Shown here one piece after another: positions 36,062 to 45,405 of a DNA stretch of 64,000 bases (positions are counted from its first letter, which is position 1; every line of letters begins with the position of its first letter). The translations under genes and the position numbers were made by a program. The notes under the pieces were generated by a model, which ran no database searches, had not been told where the DNA came from, and saw nothing but the letters and a program-made list of their open reading frames with translations. The stretch is from FEN-1088 sp031407985 (GTDB lineage: Bacteria; Myxococcota_A; Polyangia; Fen-1088): assembly GCA_031407985.1 (NCBI GenBank), contig JANOJB010000341.1, positions 1 to 64,000 of the forward strand, given 5' to 3'.

Positions 36062-36427
36062 TCAGCCGGCCAGGGCGACGCTGATCGCCCGGCACACCTT
36101 TCGAACGTCCCGATCCGACGTATACACGCGCGCACCCGATTTCGCGGCGGCAAGGACAATCTGTGCATCGGCCCAGCCGACCCCGGATCCGGCGAAAGCG
36201 GCCCGGTGGCGCTCGATGAACGTTCTGGTCTCGACGGCGCCGGGACTCGGAAGCCGTGGAAGTGCCAACAAGTCGCCTGCGAAGGTCTTGGGCAACCCCG
36301 ATCCCAAGAGAAGTTCGCCAACCACCACATCGCAGGTGTGAACGCGTTGCTGCATCAAAAACTTCGCGAGGCGCTGATCCTTTTTGCGAAGGTGGTGGAC
36401 CCACGCGTTGGTGTCAACGAGGATCAA
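36062..36427 (-). CDS. vapC: VapC-like PIN-domain toxin
   Basis: A 121-residue PIN protein. MILVDTNAWVHHLR carries the first active-site Asp, VVVGELLLG the Glu, and GVGWADAQIVLAA with TSDRD the later acidic residues. It overlaps the antitoxin start by four bases (ATGA). As in other VapBC modules the toxin probably cleaves an RNA target and the complex represses its own promoter. It is convergent with the MFS gene, 33 bp apart. Confidence 0.9.
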   Translation of the reverse strand: MILVDTNAWVHHLRKKDQRLAKFLMQQRVHTCDVVVGELLLGSGLPKTFAGDLLALPRLPSPGAVETRTFIERHRAAFAGSGVGWADAQIVLAAAKSGARVYTSDRDVRKVCRAISVALAG

Positions 36428-36630
36428 CGTCGCTTCCAGGCTGAACGCTTGGTGCGTTGCGCGCCTTGGGCAAGGCCCCCCATAGCAGCCAGGCGGCCAG
36501 CGGCCTGCTTGGCCAAAAGAGCGCGCAAGCCTTGCTCCACCAAAGCGGTCTTGGTCATGCCAGGGTGAGCACCGACGACTTCTCGGAGCAGCGCCTCATT
36601 GACGTTCATGGTCATACGCACGGTATGCAT
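36424..36630 (-). CDS. vapB: VapB-like antitoxin
   Basis: A 68-residue protein. The N-terminal MTMNVNEALLREVVGAHPGMTKTALVEQGLRALL is a ribbon-helix-helix of the DUF2191/type II VapB sort, followed by a basic C-terminal tail (TKRSAWKRR). The start at 36630 and an internal ATG at 36612 are both plausible. The gene overlaps vapC by four bases, which fits translational coupling. Confidence 0.85.
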   Translation of the reverse strand: MHTVRMTMNVNEALLREVVGAHPGMTKTALVEQGLRALLAKQAAGRLAAMGGLAQGAQRTKRSAWKRR

Positions 36631-36715
36631 GAAGACATGCTAGCAATGCGCATCCTCCGATCAAGGACGAAACCTCTTGTGGGACTCCGCGGTTGAGGTG
36701 GCTGCTGCTGAACGC

Positions 36716-37579
36716 CTACGTCCCCTCATCCGGTCGAGGCGTGCTTTCAATCGGCGTGCCCGCCTCGATGCGCATGGGCGCGTTGTGGCGGCGACGTGGC
36801 TTGCCGGCGTCCAGGCAGGCGCGCGCGAACGCGGGGCCCACACGGTCCCACAGGATCTGTTCGACCTCGGCTGCCAACGTGCGTCGATCGCCGGAAAACC
36901 TGGCTGTCGCGATGCGCCTGCCGGTGATGCCGCTGCGGACCAGGACCGTGGCGACGGCCTGATCCTGCGAGGTGTCTTTGATCTGCCCGTGGACATAGAC
37001 CGCAAGCCCCAACGTCGCGGCCATGTCGCGGTACTGCTCGGGGCTGTCCACAGGGCGCAGCGTGGTCGTCACGTCCAGTCCCTTGGACTTCAGAACCTGC
37101 ACCACCTGGATGCGCAACGGCTCGGTGTCGTCTCCCTTGAACGCGAACACCGCCACCTTGCCGGCGGCAATGGCGGCCGCCTCCTCCTTGGCGCGGGCAT
37201 CGGCTCGCGCCTTTACCTTGGCCTTCGCCAGGGCCCTCGCGTCGGCGCGAGACTGGGCCTTGGTTTTGGCGTTGGCCTTCGTCGCGCTCGCGCTCGCGCT
37301 CCTGGCGGCGGTCTTCCTCCCAAGCTTGCCGGGCTTGCCGGGCTTGCCGGGCTTGCCGGGCTTGCCGGGCTTGCCCCTCGACTGGACATTCGACTTGACC
37401 TCCGCCCGCGACCCTGTGGCGACCGCCTGCGCGGCCGGGGCGATGGCCACAAGCAGCGCCGCCGAAACCCACGTCAGTAGAAAAAATCGCGACGCGACAA
37501 GCGTGAACCGGGACCCCGGACCAGGCCGCGCGAACAAGGCGCAGGGGGTGGACGGGCCCGACGTCGGCGGCCGTGACAT
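36716..37579 (-). CDS. exported hypothetical protein with KPG repeat linker
   Basis: A 287-residue product from ATG 37579. The N-terminus is long and has a hydrophobic segment at about residues 28-55 (ASRFFLLTWVSAALLVAIA). A tandem (GKP)n stretch follows, encoded by 9-bp DNA repeats, then an Ala/Lys/Arg helix (about 95-140). The C-terminal domain (AVFAFKGDDTEPLRIQVVQVLKSKGLDVTTTL, DMAATLGLAVYVHGQI) is a small alpha/beta unit met in several Myxococcota proteins, of unknown function. Divergent from the GH3 gene. Confidence 0.72.
   Translation of the reverse strand: MSRPPTSGPSTPCALFARPGPGSRFTLVASRFFLLTWVSAALLVAIAPAAQAVATGSRAEVKSNVQSRGKPGKPGKPGKPGKPGKLGRKTAARSASASATKANAKTKAQSRADARALAKAKVKARADARAKEEAAAIAAGKVAVFAFKGDDTEPLRIQVVQVLKSKGLDVTTTLRPVDSPEQYRDMAATLGLAVYVHGQIKDTSQDQAVATVLVRSGITGRRIATARFSGDRRTLAAEVEQILWDRVGPAFARACLDAGKPRRRHNAPMRIEAGTPIESTPRPDEGT
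37324..37377. repeat. 9-bp tandem repeat encoding KPG
   Basis: GCTTGCCGG is repeated five times perfectly and a sixth time in part. It encodes the Lys-Pro-Gly run of the minus-strand gene. Since the unit is nine bases, copy-number change keeps the frame. Confidence 0.9.
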
Positions 37580-37703
37580 GGAGCGATCTTCTAACCTGTC
37601 CGAACCGTGGCCGCGACCGGATGCTGTTTGTCCGTCGCGCGCGACCGCAAAAAAGACGGACGGCCCGGTGCACGAGGTACGCCTTGTGTTGTACGTTCGC
37701 GCC

Positions 37704-40103
37704 ATGAAAGCCCCTGCCCGTCTTGTCGTTCTGGCGATCGCGTTCCTTTCGTCTCCCCGGCAACCCGCGATGATCGACACCGCGATCGCGGCCACGCCTG
37801 CCGCCACGTCCGCGTCCGCGCCCAACGCCAAGTCCGCGCTGCCGCCCCCCTACCGCGATCCAAAGTTGCCCGTCGATCGCCGCGTGGCCGACCTGCTGGG
37901 GCGGATGACGTTGGACGAGAAGGTCGCTCAACTTGTGTCGGTGAACTGGGAGAAGAACCGCCTTTTCGACGAAAAGACCCACGTCTTCTCCGTCGAACAA
38001 GCTCGCCAAATGATGCCCAAGGGCGTCGGGGAAATCACGCGTCCCCGTCCCGGCGACAAACACACCGCGCGCCAAGCCGCAGCGTTCGCCAACGCGGCCC
38101 AGCGCTATCTGATCGAGCAAACCGGGCTGGGAATTCCCGCCATCATTCACGAAGAATCCCTGCATGGGCTCGTGGGCCCCGCCGCCACCAGTTTCCCGCA
38201 AGCCATCGCGTTGGGGGCCACGTTCGATCCCGCGCTGGTCGAGCAGGTGTTTACCGCGACGGCGCGGCAGATGCGGGCGCGCGGCATTCACCACGCGCTG
38301 GCGCCCGTACTTGACGTCGCGCGCGATCCCCGCTGGGGGCGCTTCGAGGAAACCTACGGCGAGGATCCCTATCTGGTGTCGCGACTGGGTGTGGCCGCTG
38401 TACTGGGGTATCAAGGCCGCCGGGCCGCGGGCGCGCGGATCGACTCCGTCCACGTGCTAGCGACCGGCAAACACTTCGCCGTTCACGGCGAGCCTGAGGG
38501 CGGACGGAACACGGCACCCGGAAATCTGTCCGAGCGCTTGATCCGCGAGGTGTTCTTCCCTCCGTTCGAGGCCGCCGTTCGCGAGGCGGGCCTGTGCACG
38601 ATGATGGCCAGCTACAACGAGGTCGACGGCATTCCGTCACACGTCAACCAGTGGCTGTTGGGCCACGTGCTGCGGGGCGAGATGGGTTTCAGCGGACTGA
38701 TCGTGGCGGACTACTTCGGCATCGCCGAGCTGGAACGCAAACACCACGTGGTGCCCGATCTGCCCACGGCGGGGCGCAAGGCGTTGGAGACCGGCGTCGA
38801 TATCGAACTGCCGCAGCCCGAGGGCTACGCGACCCTGGCCAATGACGTCCGCGCCGGCCTTGTCCGCGAAGCGGTGGTCGACAAATCGGTCACGCGCGTG
38901 CTGACGGCCAAGATGCTGTTGGGGTTGTTCGAGCGTCCCTACGTCGACGAGGCGGCGGCCGTGACGACGGAACGCCCGACCGATCGGGCGCTGGCCCTGA
39001 AGGCGGCGGAAGAAGCCATCGTGCTTCTGAAGAACGACGGCGATCTGCTGCCCCTGAATCCGGCGCGCCTGAAATCGATTGCCGTCATCGGCCCCAACGC
39101 CGCGGTTTGCCGACTGGGTGGCTACAGCGGCGATCCCACACGCACGGTCAGCGTCCTGGAAGGCATCCGCGCGCGTCTGGGAAACAAGGTCAACGTGCTG
39201 ACCGCCGCGGGCTGCGGCCTGACCGTCGGCAACCGGGGCTGGAACGACGACGAGGTACGCATGCCGGATGCCGCCAGCGACACCCCGCTGATCGCGGAGG
39301 CGGCCAGGATCGCGTCGGCCGCGGACGCCGTGGTTTTGGTGCTGGGTCAGAACGAACAACTTTCGCGCGAGGGTTGGGCCGACAACCACCGCGGCGATCG
39401 CATGAGCCTGGATCTGCCGGGGCGCCAGATGGATCTGGCGCGCGCGGTGCTGGCGGCGGGACGACCCACGGTGGTGCTGCTGATCAACGGCAGTCCGCTG
39501 ACCATCGAAGAGCTGGCGCGCACCGCGCCCGCGATCCTGGAGGGGTTCTACCTGGGCCAGGAAACCGGCACGGCCGTCGCGAAGGTCCTGTTCGGCGACG
39601 TCAGCCCGTCCGGCAAGTTGCCCATGACCTTTCCCCGCCAGACGGGAACCATCCCCGCCTACTACAACCACAAACCGTCGGCGCGCCGCCTGTACCTGTT
39701 CGAGGATGCGGGACCCCAGTGGCCGTTCGGATTCGGTCTGTCGTACACGACGTTCAAGTACGGTCCCGTGACAATCACGCCGGCGCGGATTCCCCCATCG
39801 GGCAAGGTGACGGTCGCGGTGACCGTGACGAACAGCGGTAAACGCGCGGCTGACGAAGTCGTCCAACTTTACATTCGCGATGTCGTCAGTTCGGTGACGC
39901 GTCCCGTGCAAGAACTGAAGGGCTTTCGCCGCGTTCAGCTGGGGCCCGGGCAGACCAAGAAGGTCGAATTCCCACTGGGTCCCGCCGATCTGTCGTTCAT
40001 CGACCAACGCATGCAACGGGTCGTCGAGCCGGGGGATTTCGACGTGATGGTCGGAGGCAGCTCGGCGTCCGTCGTCCACGCGACGTTGACCGTGACCCCG
40101 TAA
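37704..40103 (+). CDS. glycoside hydrolase family 3 (beta-glucosidase/xylosidase type)
   Basis: A 799-residue exported enzyme; ATG 37704 begins a signal peptide. The upstream open frame is antisense to the repeat gene. The N-terminal domain has LDEKVAQLVSVNWEK, GLGIPAIIHEESLHG, RDPRWGRFEETYGEDPYLV, GKHFAVHGEPEGGRN and the nucleophile region GFSGLIVADYFG. The C-terminal sandwich domain has EEAIVLLKNDGDLLPLN and GLSYTTFKYG, then a fibronectin-III-like tail (VTNSGKRAADEVVQLYI). The closest families hydrolyse beta-glucosides or beta-xylosides from oligosaccharides. It could act with the pectate lyase on plant polymers. Convergent with the PASTA gene (11 bp). Confidence 0.92.
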   Translation: MKAPARLVVLAIAFLSSPRQPAMIDTAIAATPAATSASAPNAKSALPPPYRDPKLPVDRRVADLLGRMTLDEKVAQLVSVNWEKNRLFDEKTHVFSVEQARQMMPKGVGEITRPRPGDKHTARQAAAFANAAQRYLIEQTGLGIPAIIHEESLHGLVGPAATSFPQAIALGATFDPALVEQVFTATARQMRARGIHHALAPVLDVARDPRWGRFEETYGEDPYLVSRLGVAAVLGYQGRRAAGARIDSVHVLATGKHFAVHGEPEGGRNTAPGNLSERLIREVFFPPFEAAVREAGLCTMMASYNEVDGIPSHVNQWLLGHVLRGEMGFSGLIVADYFGIAELERKHHVVPDLPTAGRKALETGVDIELPQPEGYATLANDVRAGLVREAVVDKSVTRVLTAKMLLGLFERPYVDEAAAVTTERPTDRALALKAAEEAIVLLKNDGDLLPLNPARLKSIAVIGPNAAVCRLGGYSGDPTRTVSVLEGIRARLGNKVNVLTAAGCGLTVGNRGWNDDEVRMPDAASDTPLIAEAARIASAADAVVLVLGQNEQLSREGWADNHRGDRMSLDLPGRQMDLARAVLAAGRPTVVLLINGSPLTIEELARTAPAILEGFYLGQETGTAVAKVLFGDVSPSGKLPMTFPRQTGTIPAYYNHKPSARRLYLFEDAGPQWPFGFGLSYTTFKYGPVTITPARIPPSGKVTVAVTVTNSGKRAADEVVQLYIRDVVSSVTRPVQELKGFRRVQLGPGQTKKVEFPLGPADLSFIDQRMQRVVEPGDFDVMVGGSSASVVHATLTVTP

Positions 40104-40114
40104 CCGGGGCGGTG

Positions 40115-40897
40115 TCAGTCCTCGTTGATGGTTAGATCCACAACCGCGCCCAGCGCCGCGACGGTGGACGCCGGTGGCTTCTGTGCCAGCACGATGCCGC
40201 TTGATCGGTCGCCGTCGCTGTCGTAGCGGAGCTTGCCCACCTTGAAACCTTCCTGCTCGATCAGCTCGCGGGCCGCGCGCAGGCGCATGCCGGTTACCTT
40301 CGGAACCGGTTTGGCGGCCGCGCCCGACGAAACGATCAGTATGACCGCCGCCTTCGCGGGCAGCGTCGTCCCTGCCGCGGGCTCGGTGTCGACGATCGTG
40401 CCCGCCGGCACGGCGTCGCTCGCGACGGTCCTCGGCGGTCCGGCGGAAAGACCCGCGGTCGCCAGTTGCCGGGTTGCGTCCTCAAGCTTCAACCCGGCGA
40501 CCTTGGGGACAGGTATTTGCTTGATCCCTCGCGACAGAACCGCCTGAACGGCGCTGCCCCTGGGAAGCTGGGAACTGGCCAGCGGAGACTGTTCGGCGAT
40601 CACCCCCGCGGGATACGTGGCACTGTCGCGCTCGACGGAAAACGCCAGCAGCAGGCCGCGTCCCTGCAAGATCTCTCGCGCCTGCTCGGGGCGCAAACCC
40701 AAAAGAGAGGGGACCTCCACGGGAACCGGCGCCGACACGACGGGCGCCGATGGCTTGCTCCCCGAGGAGAAAGCACCCCGCTCATCAAGCGCGCGGAGCG
40801 CGAAGAACACCGCAACCGTCGTGACGATCGACGCGATGATCGCAGCCGGAACCGGCGACTTCGGGGGCACCCGGTAGTAGTTCTCTTCGTCGTCCAC
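40115..40897 (-). CDS. membrane-anchored three-PASTA-domain protein
   Basis: A 260-residue protein with a short cytoplasmic N-terminus, one membrane segment (about 18-36) and three PASTA domains (about 60-125, 127-193 and 195-260), each beginning VP-(x)-LxGLxxExA. PASTA domains are found in penicillin-binding proteins and Ser/Thr kinases and bind peptidoglycan muropeptides. No kinase or transpeptidase domain is present here, so this is a stand-alone sensor or scaffold. Confidence 0.88.
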   Translation of the reverse strand: MDDEENYYRVPPKSPVPAAIIASIVTTVAVFFALRALDERGAFSSGSKPSAPVVSAPVPVEVPSLLGLRPEQAREILQGRGLLLAFSVERDSATYPAGVIAEQSPLASSQLPRGSAVQAVLSRGIKQIPVPKVAGLKLEDATRQLATAGLSAGPPRTVASDAVPAGTIVDTEPAAGTTLPAKAAVILIVSSGAAAKPVPKVTGMRLRAARELIEQEGFKVGKLRYDSDGDRSSGIVLAQKPPASTVAALGAVVDLTINED

Positions 40898-40977
40898 GCT
40901 GACGGATGCTACTGGGCGGACGCCGGCGTCTCAACCCAGCGCAGCCGGCGGGGCGCCTGTCGGTTCATTTTGCACCG

Positions 40978-41286
40978 CTACCCGATGGCTCCGGCGTCCC
41001 GCGGGGACTGATCGGGGGCGATCGGGTGCGATCGCGAATCCGCGGCGGCGGCGTTCCGCTGGGCGGCCCGATTGCGGGCGTGCAGAATCGCCAGCAACGA
41101 CAGCAGCGCGATCGCGCGCAGGGCCCGAACCTTCCACACGCGGCGCCGCAAGATCTTGTAGAACGCGACCGCCTCGGCGGTGGGCAGCTTGGCCAGGATC
41201 GCCTCCTGCTGGCGCAGGCGCACTCCGTCGGTGGCGCGCGTGCCGATCGCCAGCACCAGCACCACCAGTAAGATGGTCCCTACCAC
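40978..41286 (-). CDS. small membrane protein, paralogue of the upstream gene
   Basis: A 102-residue product; GTG 41286 with GAGGA upstream that overlaps the preceding gene's stop. Two hydrophobic segments (VVGTILLVVLVLAIG and LRAIALLSLLAIL) flank ILAKLPTAEAVAFYKILRRR, which matches the core of the upstream protein. Function unknown. Confidence 0.65.
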   Translation of the reverse strand: MVGTILLVVLVLAIGTRATDGVRLRQQEAILAKLPTAEAVAFYKILRRRVWKVRALRAIALLSLLAILHARNRAAQRNAAAADSRSHPIAPDQSPRDAGAIG

Positions 41287-41296
41287 GCCGGCATCC

Positions 41297-41542
41297 TCAC
41301 GCGGCCGCTCCGAACGACGGCAACACCCGCTGGCCCAGAACGATGGTGACCGCCGCGATCAGCAACGCCAGCGCGACCACCCACATCACGCGTTCATTGC
41401 GCGCCCGACCCGCTTCGTAGTAGTCGCGCGCCTTATCACCCGGCAGTTTGCTGATCACCTCCAGGCGGCGCCGCTCGTGGATGTACCCAACCACCACCGC
41501 GATGCCCGCGACGGCGGCGACCAGAAGGCGAATCAACTGCAC
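41297..41542 (-). CDS. small membrane protein
   Basis: An 81-residue product from GTG 41542 (frame open to 41581). Two hydrophobic segments (LIRLLVAAVAGIAVVV and VMWVVALALLIAAVTIVL) flank ISKLPGDKARDYYEAGRAR. The KLP core and the flanking pattern recur in the next gene, so the two are tandem duplicates. The family is not recognised. Confidence 0.6.
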   Translation of the reverse strand: MQLIRLLVAAVAGIAVVVGYIHERRRLEVISKLPGDKARDYYEAGRARNERVMWVVALALLIAAVTIVLGQRVLPSFGAAA

Positions 41543-41818
41543 GGCGCCATCATAGCCCTTCGCCCGTCCCGACAACCGCAAGCAGCGTCGCGACCCCCGC
41601 GGTGTTCGGATTGGGCGCGCACGATATCACCTGCACCCAACTGTGAGGCACATGACATCTGGGCGCGAAGGTGAGCAGCACAAACCCGCGCGCGCCGCAC
41701 GGAACAACATTGCACGTGCAATTCCGACACTTGTGCTCAAGAATCCATGACAAATAATCGATACTCCAGCCTCGTACGCGCGTACTGTCGGCGCTTCTGA
41801 ACGGCCGAGACCACGATC

Positions 41819-42400
41819 ATGGATGGACTGCTTCTCGCCTACCTGATTGGCATCTACGGATTCCCGGCGCCTCCCCCCATGCTGGAGCCGCTGGCGTTGA
41901 TGGTGTTGCCCGACCCAGGTCACCTTGCCCAAAGAGTCAACCAACCGGGACCTACCGGCACGAGTGCGGCGTCAGACCACACCGCCCTACCCCCGCTGAT
42001 CGAGCGGCCCGTAGTGCCGAGTCAGCAAAGCGATATCCAAGCGAACCCGGATCAATCAGGCGCGGGGAAACTGCCCCGCACCGCCATCACGCTGGTCGTG
42101 GGGAGAAAATCGGAAGCGATCCGTCATTGCTACGAGTTGGGCCTGACCAAGGATGAACACTTCGCCGGAACGGTGGAGATTGGATGGAAGATTCAGATGG
42201 ACGGCCGCGTCTCGAGCGTCAACATCGTCGGCACGACCAAGAGCAACGACGCCGTTGAGGAGTGTTTGCTGGCCGAGATCATGCGCTGGGAATTTCCGCC
42301 TTCGGCCGAACCCACCGTCGTCGGGGTTTACCCGTTCGTTTTCGATCCGAGCCTGCTGATCCGACGGACCGGGCAGCATAAGACCACCACCGCGCCGTAG
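41819..42400 (+). CDS. AgmX/PglI C-terminal domain protein
   Basis: A 193-residue product. The last 100 residues (AIRHCYELGL, AGTVEIGWKIQMDGRVSSVNIVG, DAVEECLLAEIMRWEFP) match the TonB-like C-terminal domain named after the myxobacterial AgmX/PglI gliding proteins. Here it follows only an 80-residue Pro-rich N-terminus with a short hydrophobic start, so the protein is a stand-alone form or has lost an N-terminal region. The divergent upstream 276 bp hold no gene. Confidence 0.8.
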   Translation: MDGLLLAYLIGIYGFPAPPPMLEPLALMVLPDPGHLAQRVNQPGPTGTSAASDHTALPPLIERPVVPSQQSDIQANPDQSGAGKLPRTAITLVVGRKSEAIRHCYELGLTKDEHFAGTVEIGWKIQMDGRVSSVNIVGTTKSNDAVEECLLAEIMRWEFPPSAEPTVVGVYPFVFDPSLLIRRTGQHKTTTAP

Positions 42401-42432
42401 CCCCGGGTCGACGCGACCGCTCGATCACACGG

Positions 42433-43956
42433 CTACGCGGCCGGAGTTGCCGCGAACGAATCCGTCGGTTCCAGATCGACGCTCAAGACGGAGCAGTTCC
42501 TTCCCCGGTGTTTGGCCGTGTACAGCGCACGGTCGGCATCGCCAATCAACCGTTCGGTCGATCCTTCGAGGGGGTTGGTCATCGTGCTGATGCCCACGCT
42601 GACGGTGAGCGAGATGCCAGGCCCGCGTTGCGCCTGACCAACCGAAAAGACATTTCCGGCGACGTGCATTCGAATCCGCTCGGCGACAACCATCGCCTCG
42701 GCGCCGGAAGTCTCGGGCAAGATGATGGCCATTTCCTCACCGCCGTATCGCGCGGCGCGATCCAGTGTCCGAACGCAGTCGAGGATCGCCTTGGCAACCT
42801 GCTGCAAGGCCAGATCTCCGGCCTGATGACCGTAGGTGTCGTTCACACGCTTGAACCAGTCGATGTCCACCATCAGCAGCGACAACGGACGCTGGTGGCG
42901 ATGTGATCTTAGAATCTCCTCCTGCAGCAACCGGTTCATCTCGCGGCGGTTGAACAATCCGGTCAACTCGTCGCGCACGGCCAGTCTCATCAACGCTTCT
43001 TCCGCCATCTTGCGCGCGGTGATGTCCTGGACCTGTGAAACCAGGTACAGGGGCTGCTCGTCGGAATCCCTGACCAGGGACGCGGTCAGCAGCGCCCAAA
43101 CGACCGATCCGTTCTTGTGAAGGTAGCGCTTCTCCAGTTCGTACCTGGTGATTTCACCCGACAACATCCGTTGCACCGAAGCGCGATCGGCATCTATGTC
43201 GTCGGCATGGGTCATTGACTGGGAATCGAGCATCAACAGTTCCTGTTGCGAAAACCCCAGAATCCGACACAGCGACGGGTTGACCTTCAGCCACCGCCCG
43301 TCAGGTGCCACCAACGCCATTCCGATTCCGGAATTGTCGAACGCGTTCCGAAATCGGCTCTCGCTTTCCCGCAACGCGACCAGGGTGATCGCGTTTTCCG
43401 CCAAAAGCGTCTGGCGGGCCTGCAACTGCGCCGTAAGGTCCAGTTGGGCCGACACGATGCCGCCGAGCAGACGCAACATCTGAACGTGTTCGTCGCCGAA
43501 GGCGTTCGGTTGGGTCGAAACGACCTGAAGGACCCCAAACGGCGTCTGTGACGACGTCAAGGGAACCGCGATGATGGACCTTGCTCCCGTCCGATCGTCG
43601 TCCCCGTGGTCGATGCGTAGATCGATCTGCGTGTCGTCGCTGGTCAAGGCCTCACCGGTCAACAGCGCTAACCCCGAGAGACTGCCGCCGATCGGCACGC
43701 GCAGGCCAAGCTGACCTACCGCCGATCCCGTCGCCGCCGCGCAAACCAGATACTCGCCTTGCGGGGTCTCCACCAACGATCCCGAGGCGCCGGTCATTTC
43801 CTGGGCACGCGTCGCGACCAGCGTCATCAGCGTGGCCAGATCCGCCACCGCCGTCGACACCTCGTTCTGCACCGCGACGACGGCCTGCAGCCGCGCGACC
43901 TCGTCCGCCAGCCGAAATGCGCCCGTCCCGGCCCCCCATTCGGGAAAGTCGATCAT
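42433..43956 (-). CDS. diguanylate cyclase with GAF and PAS domains
   Basis: A 507-residue cytosolic protein from ATG 43956. A GAF domain (about 40-170) comes first, then a PAS with PAC motif (about 200-320, FRNAFDNSGIGMALVAPDGRW) and a GGDEF domain (about 340-485). The active-site signature is RYGGEEM, with Met in place of the usual Phe; the Gly-Gly-Glu-Glu core is intact, so cyclic-di-GMP synthesis is likely. An RxxD inhibitory site was not seen. It is convergent with the AgmX-like gene. Confidence 0.9.
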   Translation of the reverse strand: MIDFPEWGAGTGAFRLADEVARLQAVVAVQNEVSTAVADLATLMTLVATRAQEMTGASGSLVETPQGEYLVCAAATGSAVGQLGLRVPIGGSLSGLALLTGEALTSDDTQIDLRIDHGDDDRTGARSIIAVPLTSSQTPFGVLQVVSTQPNAFGDEHVQMLRLLGGIVSAQLDLTAQLQARQTLLAENAITLVALRESESRFRNAFDNSGIGMALVAPDGRWLKVNPSLCRILGFSQQELLMLDSQSMTHADDIDADRASVQRMLSGEITRYELEKRYLHKNGSVVWALLTASLVRDSDEQPLYLVSQVQDITARKMAEEALMRLAVRDELTGLFNRREMNRLLQEEILRSHRHQRPLSLLMVDIDWFKRVNDTYGHQAGDLALQQVAKAILDCVRTLDRAARYGGEEMAIILPETSGAEAMVVAERIRMHVAGNVFSVGQAQRGPGISLTVSVGISTMTNPLEGSTERLIGDADRALYTAKHRGRNCSVLSVDLEPTDSFAATPAA

Positions 43957-44091
43957 GATGCACCGTGGCTTCGCAGCACCGAAATGAAATCGGCGGACGG
44001 GGACGTCCACTTGACCGGGAGGCGCCCGTTACCTGGAAACTTTGTTGCCGAATCTTGGCGCCGACTGAAGACCGCCCATCCCCAGCAATGC

Positions 44092-45405
44092 TTAGGGACA
44101 GGTGGCTATCGAGTTGATCCAGGCAGAGACAAGACCGATTCCGTCATTGTCGAGGACGGACGTACCGAGCTGGGGCATTCGGCCACTCAACTTGTCGGCG
44201 GCCTGCATCCGCAGCAGCATCAGCGACTTCGCGGGCATCCCGGGTACGACGCGCTTGGCGTCCGCGACTCCCAGATCTCCCTTGTTCGGGGCGATGTTGC
44301 AGATGTTCATTTTGTCCAGACTGACGCCCAACCGCATGTCGAATGCCGAATAGTTGCCGTCCGGGCGGTGGCAGGTCGCGCAGTTGGCGTGCAAGTAGGA
44401 ACGCGCGCGGGCTTCCAGGTTGGCCGGTGAGGTATCCCGGGTGAAATCCGTCAACGGAGGCAGGCGCGCGGCGGGCGCGTCGAACAACCCGATGTGTTCA
44501 AGCGTGGCTATCTGATTGGCGGTTATGCCCGATGGGTACCGCAGCGACCGATCCAGTTGCCGCGTTTCAAGCCCAATCGATCCTCCGACCGTTTCGTTGT
44601 GACATTCGAGACACGCGTTGCGTCCCGGGAATGACCAGCTTTGCGTGACGCCGCTGTCGTTCACGATGTCCGCGGTGATGCCGTTTTCGGACACCAGTTC
44701 GGCGTCCGTCTGGGCGGCGTTCCAGCGATAACTGAACCCGTACCAGATATCTGAAAACCGGACGAACAGGCGGGTCTCGACGAACTTTCCGGCGAACAGG
44801 AAGTTCTTCACCAGCACGGTGCCAATGGGAAGAACGAAGTGACCTTCGTCGAACGTGGTCCCCCCCTGGGACATCGGCTTACAGGTATCCGGCTCACGCG
44901 TGCAGTCCTTCACATGAATCGTTGCACCATCGGGAAGCGCCAGAAAGCGCTGTTTGTCCGCGGCATCGGACCACAACGGGCTGTTCACGTCGTAGGGAAT
45001 CAGACTGGGCGCCGGCTTCTTGGGATCGGTCGGATCGACACAACCGGTGGCGGTCAGCGTCTGGGCGGGCTGGTCGTAGTTCGCGGGCGTCTTACACGTC
45101 TGCACGGCCGCGCGGGCGGCGATCCCGAAGGCGCCCCCCGTACCCATCCCGCCCGTTCCCATCACACTCGAACCACCGGTGCCGGTCGCTCCCCCGGAAG
45201 GTGCGCCCGAGGCACCACCCGTGGCACCCGACGCGCCGCCAGTCGTGCCCGACGCACCGCCAGCACCACCCGTGGCCTGTCCAACTGCTGATGGTGCCGG
45301 GCACGCAGCCCCGCACAACGCCACCGTCGAAACCAACAAGAGCGCAATCCCCGACGCCGGCGGCTTCAGTCGCCGACCTGGAAGACCACGATTCACGCCC
45401 ATCAT
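44092..45405 (-). CDS. di-haem cytochrome-type lipoprotein (SO_0930/HNE_0200-like)
   Basis: A 437-residue product. The start at 45405 overlaps the upstream TGA (ATGA). Lipobox CGAAC, then a linker of about 60 residues (GASGTTGGASGATGG). The rest matches a family of putative cell-surface haem proteins: YDVNSPLWSDAADKQRFLALPDG, SFPGRNACLECHNE (first CxxCH), RSYLHANCATCHRPDG (second CxxCH) and a closing SGRMPQLGTSVLDN. Such proteins often sit beside PQQ-type propellers, as here. It may pass electrons from an extracellular oxidation. Confidence 0.85.
   Translation of the reverse strand: MMGVNRGLPGRRLKPPASGIALLLVSTVALCGAACPAPSAVGQATGGAGGASGTTGGASGATGGASGAPSGGATGTGGSSVMGTGGMGTGGAFGIAARAAVQTCKTPANYDQPAQTLTATGCVDPTDPKKPAPSLIPYDVNSPLWSDAADKQRFLALPDGATIHVKDCTREPDTCKPMSQGGTTFDEGHFVLPIGTVLVKNFLFAGKFVETRLFVRFSDIWYGFSYRWNAAQTDAELVSENGITADIVNDSGVTQSWSFPGRNACLECHNETVGGSIGLETRQLDRSLRYPSGITANQIATLEHIGLFDAPAARLPPLTDFTRDTSPANLEARARSYLHANCATCHRPDGNYSAFDMRLGVSLDKMNICNIAPNKGDLGVADAKRVVPGMPAKSLMLLRMQAADKLSGRMPQLGTSVLDNDGIGLVSAWINSIATCP

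Noticed and set aside
36062..36630. VapBC at 36 kb as a sign of a second mobile island
   Set aside because: The flanking genes look intact and there is no other mobile feature.
36747..38453. 568-codon minus-strand open frame
   Set aside because: It spans the antisense of the GH3 gene and another frame of the KPG-repeat gene; coding character is better in those two.
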